A DNA stretch of 64,000 nucleotides from contig VGYC01000002.1 of assembly GCA_016873095.1 (NCBI GenBank), forward strand, positions 38,591 to 102,590, given 5' to 3'. The stretch is from Planctomycetota bacterium (GTDB taxonomy: Bacteria > Planctomycetota > Planctomycetia > Gemmatales > Gemmataceae). A program made the position numbers and the translations under genes. Positions 17,106 through 23,435 of this stretch are shown here, in pieces (position 1 is the first letter of the stretch; every line of letters begins with the position of its first letter). The notes beneath the pieces were generated by a model that was not told where the DNA came from, searched no databases, and saw only the letters and a program-made list of their open reading frames with translations.

Positions 17106-18206
17106 TCACGACGAGACGGCCAGCCTCGCCCAGCGGATGTTGTGGATGCAATCCTCGACGCACCAGAACAGGGCCATGACGCTGCCATCCGGCAAATCGA
17201 CCATGCTGGGAAAGCCGAACTTCAACGCGGAAAGCTCGTCGCTGGAGGAACGCTCGCCCTTCATCCCGGAGGAAGGCCCCTGCCACAGCGGCAGCTCGGT
17301 GACGTTGATCCAGTCGTCGCCGTCGATGCGCACCAGGTTGGCCCATAGCCCTGGCTTGTCGAGCCGGCGATAAAGACACAGCACGCGGCCATCGGCGAGC
17401 GTGTGCAGCTTGGCCGTCTCGCCGTGCAAGCCGTTTTCGCGCGGCGCCGAGAAGACCTGGCCATCGCCTGACAGGGCGAAGCGGTTGGGCAAGCTCTTGC
17501 CGGACTTCTCATCGAAGCACCAGACCACGGCCAGCAACCGGCCGTCGGCAAGCTGTGTCAAACCCTGTTCCCACGAGATCACACCGCGGTCGTACTGGTC
17601 GATGATGGTGATCCACTCCGGCCACGTCTGGCCCTGGTCGCGCGACACCAGGGCGATGGCCTTCATGCCGTTGGGCGCCGCGCCGTTCCAGCCTTTCCAG
17701 GTCGCGGTCGGAGCCAGCCAGCGGCCGTCGGGAAGCTCGATGATGCGGTGGCAAATCTCGAAGCCGGGGCCGATCAGCGGCGGCTCGATGGTCGCCGGGC
17801 CCTCCCAGCTCCTGCCATCACGGCTACGCAGCAGGATGAGATCCATCGGCACGTAACCGAGGTTAACGCGATTGGCGATGCCCTCCTCGGGATCGTCACG
17901 ATAATAACGCCCACCAAAACCAACGATGCCGCCATCCTTGACCCGCCCCAGACGCACGCTGTGGATGGAGCGGCGCGACACCGGGTCGTTGAAAAGCGGC
18001 CGCGGCGGCGACCACGTCTTGCCTTGGTCGGTCGAGCGTGAAAGATAGGTCCGGTAGTCGAGCGCTTCCACTGCCTGGCCCAGGTCGAAGCCCGCCAGCA
18101 GGCTGCCGTCGTCGAGCAGTACCAGCGACGGATGCCAGGCGTGGATCGCCCGCAAGTGTGGCTTGGGGTTGCGGTAGACGACGCCCTGGTCCTGGATGGT
18201 GATCAT
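17106..18206 (-). CDS. Sialidase-fold (BNR/Asp-box) protein
   Basis: 366 residues without a signal peptide. Asp-box repeats are visible (SRSTDQGKTW and VSRDQGQTW), with further propeller blades of the six-bladed sialidase type; HPSLVLLDDGSLLAG and ELPDGRWLAPT fit the family. Planctomycetes have many such exo-alpha-sialidase-like proteins, most without a proven sialidase activity. The catalytic Arg triad cannot be assigned by eye. Divergent from the methyltransferase gene 53 bases away. Confidence 0.8.
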   Translation of the reverse strand: MITIQDQGVVYRNPKPHLRAIHAWHPSLVLLDDGSLLAGFDLGQAVEALDYRTYLSRSTDQGKTWSPPRPLFNDPVSRRSIHSVRLGRVKDGGIVGFGGRYYRDDPEEGIANRVNLGYVPMDLILLRSRDGRSWEGPATIEPPLIGPGFEICHRIIELPDGRWLAPTATWKGWNGAAPNGMKAIALVSRDQGQTWPEWITIIDQYDRGVISWEQGLTQLADGRLLAVVWCFDEKSGKSLPNRFALSGDGQVFSAPRENGLHGETAKLHTLADGRVLCLYRRLDKPGLWANLVRIDGDDWINVTELPLWQGPSSGMKGERSSSDELSALKFGFPSMVDLPDGSVMALFWCVEDCIHNIRWARLAVSS

Positions 18207-18259
18207 GTGCCGATGTTCCTCGCAGTTTCCAGGCTATCTTAGCGACCTAAACTATCTTG

Positions 18260-18943
18260 ATGTCCGCTCCCGCACAGGAAAGCATCTGGAAAGACCTTGG
18301 CCCCTCGATCGAGGAACGGGTCGCGGTCGGCACTCGCGAGCTGAGAATCTGCCGGCCGGCGGAATCGGAGCGGTTGCTCGATCATCCGGAGGTCCGCAAG
18401 GCGTTCGCGGCCGACGAGTACATGCCGTACTGGGCCGACCTGTGGCCGGCGGCGCGGATGCTGGCCGAGGCGATCCTGCACGAGCCGTGGCCGGCGGGAC
18501 GCCAGGCCCTCGAGATCGGCTGCGGGCTGGGCCTGCCGGGCGTCGCGGCGCTGGCGGCCGGCCTGCGCGTCACCTTCAGCGACTACGATCCCTGCGCCCT
18601 GCACTTCGCCGCCGAGAATGCCCGGCTCAACGGCTTCCGCGACTTTGACACGCTTCGTCTCGACTGGCGGACGCCGCCGCCGGGACTGCAGGCCGGTATT
18701 CTCCTGGCCTCCGACCTGGTTTACGAAATCCGCAACGTTGCGCCCCTGGTGGCCTTCTTGAAGGTCGTCCTCGCTCCGGAAGGGCTTTGTCTGCTGACCG
18801 ATCAGGACCGCGTGTCATCCAAGGCGCTGCGCGAGGCGCTGCAGGCCGGGGGACTCCCGTTCACGACCCGGACGATGTGGACGACCGGCCCCGACGGCCG
18901 CAAGCTCCGAGGCACTCTTTACCGCATCGCCCGAACAGGGTAA
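18260..18943 (+). CDS. Class I SAM-dependent methyltransferase (METTL/NNMT-like)
   Basis: 227 residues from ATG 18260. Motif I is ALEIGCGLGLPGVAAL, the acidic loop VTFSDYDPCAL follows, and the post-motif ILLASDLVYE and GLCLLTDQDR strands complete the Rossmann fold. MPYWADLWPAARMLA just before motif I is typical of the lysine methyltransferase family related to METTL20/ETFB-KMT and eukaryotic METTL21. The target is therefore likely a protein lysine, but this is inference. Confidence 0.8.
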   Translation: MSAPAQESIWKDLGPSIEERVAVGTRELRICRPAESERLLDHPEVRKAFAADEYMPYWADLWPAARMLAEAILHEPWPAGRQALEIGCGLGLPGVAALAAGLRVTFSDYDPCALHFAAENARLNGFRDFDTLRLDWRTPPPGLQAGILLASDLVYEIRNVAPLVAFLKVVLAPEGLCLLTDQDRVSSKALREALQAGGLPFTTRTMWTTGPDGRKLRGTLYRIARTG

Positions 18944-19087
18944 AGTCTTGGCGACCGAGGATTTCGGTCGATAGGATGTAATAACCCTGGGTAAACGTGG
19001 CGATGGATTGCATTGCGCCTGCGGGTTTTGCACACAGGCACAGAAAGGATTACTGAGGGCTTACGGTTTCGCGTACTGGAGTTTCCA

Positions 19088-19597
19088 ATGCGAATGTTCT
19101 GTTTGCTGATGTGTGGTGTCGCCTTGCTGTCAATTCCCGCCCGCGCCCAGGACCCTGGCAAGCTCGACGTCAGCGTCGTCAAGTACGCCGGCCTGAAGGA
19201 TGCGGTCGCCCGGAACCTCGGCAAGGTCGTGGTCGTGGATTTCTGGCGGATCACCTGAATCCCGTGCAAGAAGCATTTTCCGCATCTGGTCGAGATGCAC
19301 AAGAAACATGCCAACGACGGCCTCGTCGTCGTGACCGTGACCCTGGACGAAGCCGGCGACAAGGAGTCCCGCGAGGGCATCCGCGCATTCCTGCGAAAGA
19401 CGCAGGCGAACTTCATCAACCTGCTGCTCGACGAGCCGCAGGAGGAATGGGAGAAAAAGCTCCGCTTCACCCTGCCGCCCTGCTACTTCGTCTTCAACCG
19501 CGCGGGCAAGTGGACGCAGTTTCGCAGCGAGGACGAGAACGGCGTGGATTACAAGGCCATGGACGCGCTGATCCTGGCGGAATTGCGGAACAAGTGA
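19088..19597 (+). CDS. Exported thioredoxin-like protein with in-frame TGA, candidate selenoprotein (UxxC)
   Basis: ATG 19088, then a signal peptide (MFCLLMCGVALLSIPARA) and a thioredoxin fold. The frame meets TGA at 19256-19258 (codon 57) and then stays open for 112 more codons to a TGA at 19595. The two halves read VVVVDFWRIT-TGA-IPCKKHFPHLVEM. The neighbour paralogue at 19611 reads VVVVDFWSTSCIPCLKNMPHMVEM (segments shown separately), so the TGA falls exactly on the first Cys of CxxC, at the same residue number. Downstream coding matches the paralogue to the end. Reading TGA as selenocysteine gives a 169-residue UIPC oxidoreductase; a stem-loop of SECIS type follows. The alternative is a Cys-to-stop mutation (TGT or TGC to TGA). 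Confidence 0.7.
19273..19311 (+). promoter_or_regulatory. Candidate bacterial SECIS element
   Basis: Starting 14 bases after the in-frame TGA, GCAT (19273-19276) and TTTC (19277-19280) pair with GAAA (19303-19306) and ATGC (19308-19311) with one bulged C. After an internal loop a perfect 6-bp stem GCATCT/AGATGC (19282-19287 and 19293-19298) closes a GGTCG loop. The E. coli fdhF SECIS also presents GGUC in its apical loop. The loop begins 29 bases after TGA, within the range accepted for bacterial SECIS. Part of the stem is constrained by the coding sequence PHLVEM, so chance is not excluded. Confidence 0.55.
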
Positions 19598-19610
19598 CGG
19601 AGGATGATGC

Positions 19611-20135
19611 ATGCGCATCGCGGCTTCACTGGTCAGCGCCATGGCGCTGCTTGCCGTTCCCGGCCAGTCGCAGCAACCCGGCAAGATCGACGTCCAGGTC
19701 GTCTCCTACGACGGCCTGAAGGACCTCGTCCTCAAGAACCGCGGCAAGGTCGTGGTCGTCGATTTCTGGTCCACGAGTTGTATCCCGTGTCTGAAGAACA
19801 TGCCCCACATGGTCGAGATGCAACACCGCTTCGCCAAGGACGGGCTGGTGACCATCACCGTGAGCTGCGACAAGCTCGACGCCGACATCAAGACCGAAGC
19901 CGACCGAAAACAGCTCGTCCTGGAGTCGTTGACCAGGAAAAAGGCTGACCTCGTCAACGTCATTCTCGACGAGAGCTGGAAACTTGCCGAGGACAAGCTG
20001 CGCATCTCGGCGCTGCCCGGTGTCTACGTTTTCAGCCGCGACGGCAAGTGGGTCCAGTTTGGCGGCCAGCAGGGCAAGGGCGTCGAGCCAGCCGCCGTCG
20101 AGAAGCTGGTCGTGCAGTTCCTGCAACAGAAGTAG
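19611..20135 (+). CDS. Exported thioredoxin-like (TlpA-type) protein, CIPC motif
   Basis: 174 residues, ribosome-binding site GGAGG before ATG 19611, signal peptide MRIAASLVSAMALLAVPGQS. The thioredoxin fold shows VVVVDFWSTSCIPCLK with redox Cys57 and Cys60 and the cis-Pro region ISALPGVYVFSRDGKW. It is a tandem paralogue of the preceding TGA-containing gene (13-base spacing) and of the following gene. It probably acts as a periplasmic thiol-disulfide exchanger in the TlpA/ResA style; the partner is unknown. Confidence 0.85.
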   Translation: MRIAASLVSAMALLAVPGQSQQPGKIDVQVVSYDGLKDLVLKNRGKVVVVDFWSTSCIPCLKNMPHMVEMQHRFAKDGLVTITVSCDKLDADIKTEADRKQLVLESLTRKKADLVNVILDESWKLAEDKLRISALPGVYVFSRDGKWVQFGGQQGKGVEPAAVEKLVVQFLQQK

Positions 20136-20141
20136 ACAAAG

Positions 20142-20224
20142 CGCAAATCACAAAGAGCACAAAGGACACAAAGCGAACCTCGGACGTTCAGCTCTTTGTG
20201 TTCTTTGTGACCTTTGTGGTTGCG
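20142..20224. repeat. Imperfect palindromic intergenic repeat, class D (ACAAAG-rich)
   Basis: Arms 20142-20175 and 20191-20224 (34 bases each) are inverted, built from CACAAAG units on the left and CTTTGTG units on the right. This type of repeat is frequent in intergenic DNA of unrelated bacteria. It separates the second thioredoxin-like gene from the third. Confidence 0.65.
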
Positions 20225-20247
20225 TTCGAAGCTCCCGAGGAGATGCC

Positions 20248-20799
20248 TTGAGAGTCCCCGAAGAGAGCAAGCACCTGTATGCTGCCTTGGGCCGGGTGTT
20301 GGCATGCGCTCTCGCCTTGCTTTTGAACGTCACCGGACGATCACAGGCCCCGAACACCGTCAAGGTCGTCAAGCTTGACCGGCTCAAGCAAATTGTGCGA
20401 CAGAACCGAGGCAGGGTTGTCGTGGTGTTCTTCTGGAATACCTGGAATGTCCCAGCCATTCATTGCCACCGGCAAGTACTTGATGGTTGTCGCAAGCATA
20501 AGAGTACGGAGCTTGTGGGCATCTCGGTTTGCACCGACCAGCTCAACAATGAAGTATCCGCGTCCGATCGCGAAACAGGTACCCTTGCTTTGCTGCAACG
20601 GCTGAGGTCGGACTTCACGAATCTGATTTTGGATGAGAAAGCAGATGTGCTTATCGATAAGCTGATTCCAATCGGCACGCCCTGCATGTATGTCTTCGAC
20701 CGCCGCGGGAAATGGCATCGTTTCTCGACGGAAGAGGAATGGCCGGACTGGTCGCGGCTGGAAGAGTTGATCGTTGATCTCCTCAAGGAGAAACCGTGA
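20248..20799 (+). CDS. Thioredoxin-fold protein with lost redox motif (NVPA) and duplicated flavin-reductase N-terminus
   Basis: 183 residues from TTG 20248. The first 17 codons read (M)RVPEESKHLYAALGRV, nearly the same as MKVPEESKQLYAALGRV of the flavin reductase at 20796; the match includes the GGAG site before the start. A hydrophobic signal-like segment (LACALALLLNVTG) and a thioredoxin fold paralogous to the two preceding genes follow. The redox site is FFWNTWNVPAIHC: N67 and A70 replace both Cys, so no disulfide chemistry at that site. The cis-Pro region is present (IGTPCMYVFDRRGKW). A GTG or TTG start inside the signal-like segment is an alternative. The stop overlaps the next start by 4 bases. 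Confidence 0.75.
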   Translation: MRVPEESKHLYAALGRVLACALALLLNVTGRSQAPNTVKVVKLDRLKQIVRQNRGRVVVVFFWNTWNVPAIHCHRQVLDGCRKHKSTELVGISVCTDQLNNEVSASDRETGTLALLQRLRSDFTNLILDEKADVLIDKLIPIGTPCMYVFDRRGKWHRFSTEEEWPDWSRLEELIVDLLKEKP

Positions 20800-21281
20800 A
20801 AGTTCCCGAAGAGAGCAAGCAACTCTACGCGGCGCTGGGCCGGGTGCCGAGCGGGCTGTTCGTGTTGACGATAGCGCGCAGCGATGTCGAGACGGGGATG
20901 CTGGCGAGCTGGGTGCAGCAGTGTTCCTTCGAGCCGCCGCTGTTGAGCGTGGCGATTCAGCGTGGTCGCGACATTTCCGCCCTGTTGACGGCCGGCGCCG
21001 TCTTCACGCTCAACATCCTCGACGACTCGCAGACCGACATGATCGCCCACTTCGGCAAAGGCCCCGCCAAGGGGGAGCCGATCTTCAACGGCCTGGAGGT
21101 GCTGCGCGGCGAAGGCAGCGGCCCAGTGCTGAACGAAGCCCTTGGATTCGTCAATTGCGTCGTGACCGGCAAGTTTCCCGCCGGCGACCATGACCTCGTC
21201 ATCGCCCAGGTCATCGCCGGCCGGCTGCTCAACGACGGCCAGCCCATGGTGCACGTCCGCAAGAGCGCGTCGCACTATTGA
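20796..21281 (+). CDS. Flavin reductase-like FMN-binding protein
   Basis: 161 residues from GTG 20796 with AAGGAG 5 bases upstream; the start overlaps the preceding stop (GTGA), so translation is coupled. The sequence GRVPSGLFVLTIARSD, GMLASWVQQCSFEPPLLSVAIQRG and FTLNILDDSQ is the split-barrel flavin reductase (FlaRed/HpaC) family. It would bind FMN and use NAD(P)H, or serve as a flavodiiron-type partner; the fold alone does not decide. It closes the thioredoxin-like operon, which suggests an electron-transfer or redox role for the cluster. Confidence 0.85.
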   Translation: MKVPEESKQLYAALGRVPSGLFVLTIARSDVETGMLASWVQQCSFEPPLLSVAIQRGRDISALLTAGAVFTLNILDDSQTDMIAHFGKGPAKGEPIFNGLEVLRGEGSGPVLNEALGFVNCVVTGKFPAGDHDLVIAQVIAGRLLNDGQPMVHVRKSASHY

Positions 21282-21357
21282 GAGGCCCTAAAAGAAAGGG
21301 GACAGGACCTTTGGCTGTCGCTTGTAGAGGTCCTGTCCCCTTTCTTTTAGGGCCTCT
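21281..21357. repeat. Perfect 30-bp palindrome, class B (AAAGGGGACAGG)
   Basis: Arms 21281-21310 and 21328-21357 are perfect inverted copies with a 17-base loop; each arm contains AAAGAAAGGGGACAGG or its complement. It begins on the last base of the flavin reductase stop codon and ends 13 bases before the esterase stop codon, so it could end transcription from both sides. AAAGGGGACAGG palindromes are known in many genomes as REP-like elements, some linked to RAYT transposases; no such transposase is in the window. Confidence 0.8.
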
Positions 21358-21369
21358 TACACGCCGAGC

Positions 21370-22260
21370 CTACTTGTCCTCGACGATGCGCGGCGTCTTG
21401 GGGGTGTCGCGCCACAGCCAGCGCAGCGATTCGGGAAGGATGGCGCCGCCGTGCTTGCCGTTGTGGCCGCCGTCGCCGAACGCTGTCTTGTGATCGTACT
21501 TGGCGTACTTGAGAGCCAGTTCCATCTGCTGATTGCCGAGCCACCAGTTGCCGTACTCGTTGTCGAGGTCGTGCGAACCGGCCTGGAGAAAGACGCGGAT
21601 GGGTTTCGGCTTGGCCTTCGACTTGCGAACGATGCCGGGATAGACGTCGCCACCGCGGATGTTGGTGAAGCTGCCGACGTGGCTCAGCACCTTGTGAAAC
21701 AGGTCCGGCCGTTGCCAGGCCACCGTGAAGGCGCAGATGCCGCCCGAGCTGATGCCGCAGATGCCCCGGCCGGCGGCGTCCTTCCGCAGCGCGTAGCGCC
21801 TGGCCACCTCGGGCAAGATCTCTTTTTCCAGGAATCGGGCATACTGGTCCGACAGCGTGTCGTACTCGAAGCTGCGATTGCGGACTTCCGGCTGGTCGTC
21901 CTTGGCCGGGATCACGCCCGGATTGATGAAGATGCCGACCATCACCGGAATCTCTTTCCTGTGGATGAGATTGTCCAGCACGATGGGAACGCGAAAGTCC
22001 CCCTTGGGGTTGGCGTAGGCGCCGCCGTCCTGAAAGACCATGACGCAGGCCGGTTCCTTGGGATTGAGCTGGGCCGGCGTGTAGATCCACACGTCGCGCT
22101 CGGTGCGGGGAAAGATCTGGCTCTTGAACCGGAACTGCTCGACCTTGCCGCGCGGCACGTCCGGCTGCTCCATCGAGTCCGGGCCGAGCTTGTAATCGTC
22201 CTTCGCCAGCAAGGGCGCCACGACAACCAACCACATGGACACGAAGTAGATCGCGCGCAT
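21370..22260 (-). CDS. Exported esterase (enterochelin-esterase/EstA-like alpha/beta hydrolase)
   Basis: 296 residues from ATG 22260, chosen because a signal peptide follows (MRAIYFVSMWLVVVAPLLA). An immunoglobulin-like N-terminal part and the segment RDVWIYTPAQL precede an esterase D-type core: VMVFQDGG, the nucleophile elbow GISSGG, and the late His in FGDGGHNGKHGG. The family includes Fes-like trilactone esterases and feruloyl or mycolyl-type esterases. The substrate is unknown; no siderophore genes are nearby. Confidence 0.85.
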   Translation of the reverse strand: MRAIYFVSMWLVVVAPLLAKDDYKLGPDSMEQPDVPRGKVEQFRFKSQIFPRTERDVWIYTPAQLNPKEPACVMVFQDGGAYANPKGDFRVPIVLDNLIHRKEIPVMVGIFINPGVIPAKDDQPEVRNRSFEYDTLSDQYARFLEKEILPEVARRYALRKDAAGRGICGISSGGICAFTVAWQRPDLFHKVLSHVGSFTNIRGGDVYPGIVRKSKAKPKPIRVFLQAGSHDLDNEYGNWWLGNQQMELALKYAKYDHKTAFGDGGHNGKHGGAILPESLRWLWRDTPKTPRIVEDK

Positions 22261-22346
22261 GACTCCTCCTGAGCAGGACGGGCTTTGCAGGCAAGCTACG
22301 GCGCATCGCTGGGGAAGGCAAGCGCGGGATCTCCAGCACAATCTCG

Positions 22347-23423
22347 TCACCGGGGCGAGTTCCTGGACCACCACTGGTACCAGCGTCCGAGCGCGATGAC
22401 GCGCTCTGACGGCGTGGCGGTTGCCGGGGGGCCGAAGTCCTGGCCCGCGACGGCCTTCAACGCTGCCCGGGCAGCCTGGGAAACTCCGATATCGCCATCC
22501 TCCAGCAGCCGCAGTGCCTCGGGGATGAACGACCTGTCGCGCTTCAAGGCGGCGGCGGCCAGGGCGGCGCGGCGCATCTCGGCGTCCTCGTCCGTCAAGC
22601 GCTTGCTCAGTTCGTCCGCATCAAGTTTGTTCAAGCGGTCGGTCAATGCTTGCCGCGCCTTGAGCTGCCGCGTGCCCTTGAGGTCCGGGATCGCCAGCAG
22701 CAGGACCAGGCTGCCGTGCGGCTCATCGGCCTCGCGCAGCCGTTGCAGGACCTCGGTTTCCTTGACGCCGGCCGCCTGGAGCAACTCGGTGGCCGCGCGC
22801 GCGACGGCGGGATCAATCGCGTCGCCGGCGGGGCCGGACGGTGTCTCGTCCGCCGATTCCTGTTGTCGCGCGATCCATGCCTCCCAGCGGCGCATGGCCT
22901 GGCGACATTGTGCGGCAGTGCAGCCCGCCTTCGGGCCGAAATCGACGCCGCGCGCCAGCCGCACCAGGGCATGACGAGCCGACTCACGCACCATCGCGTG
23001 TGGAGCGGTCAGGCATGAGAGCAATTCCTTCTCCAGAGGCACGCGGCGATTGTGGATGACCTCGATGGCGGCCAGTTGCAGGAGCGGATTCTTGTCCTTG
23101 AGCTTGGCCCGCAGCACGTCCGGGTCACCGACGGCGATCTTGCGGAGCTCGTCGTGCTGCTCCTGCGCGCGTTCGCGAGTACTGCTACGCTGCACCTGTG
23201 AGAATACGTCGAACAATTCGATCTGCGTTTTCTGCAGCGTCTGGAACTGGAGCTGCCACGACATCGCCAGCAAGCGCATCATCGCTGTCGAGCGGGCCGT
23301 CAGCTCCTCCGGCGTACCGATCTGCAGTTTCGCGAAAGGCGGCACGCGCAGGTTTTCCGTGACATAGACGAGGTGGTAAGGATCCGGTGTAAGCTGTACC
23401 AGCCTACTGAGGGTTTGCCTCAA
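22347..23423 (-). CDS. HEAT-repeat protein, probable C-terminal half of an interrupted gene
   Basis: 358 residues if translated from the TTG at 23423. The same reading frame as the upstream HEAT gene continues through a single TGA (23436-23438) and four further codons to this TTG, with no RBS of note. Content: an all-helical region (TARSTAMMRLLAMSWQLQ), HEAT-like repeats (LLQLAAIEVIHNRRVPLEKELLSCL and others), and a C-terminal DFGPPATATPSERVIALGRWYQWW. The phrase DFGP plus RWEAW/RWYQWW is typical of exported planctomycete HEAT proteins. It is most likely one protein of about 890 residues broken by a nonsense codon, or else two overlapping genes. Confidence 0.6.
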   Translation of the reverse strand: MRQTLSRLVQLTPDPYHLVYVTENLRVPPFAKLQIGTPEELTARSTAMMRLLAMSWQLQFQTLQKTQIELFDVFSQVQRSSTRERAQEQHDELRKIAVGDPDVLRAKLKDKNPLLQLAAIEVIHNRRVPLEKELLSCLTAPHAMVRESARHALVRLARGVDFGPKAGCTAAQCRQAMRRWEAWIARQQESADETPSGPAGDAIDPAVARAATELLQAAGVKETEVLQRLREADEPHGSLVLLLAIPDLKGTRQLKARQALTDRLNKLDADELSKRLTDEDAEMRRAALAAAALKRDRSFIPEALRLLEDGDIGVSQAARAALKAVAGQDFGPPATATPSERVIALGRWYQWWSRNSPR

Positions 23424-23435
23424 GGTGGCGCGGCT

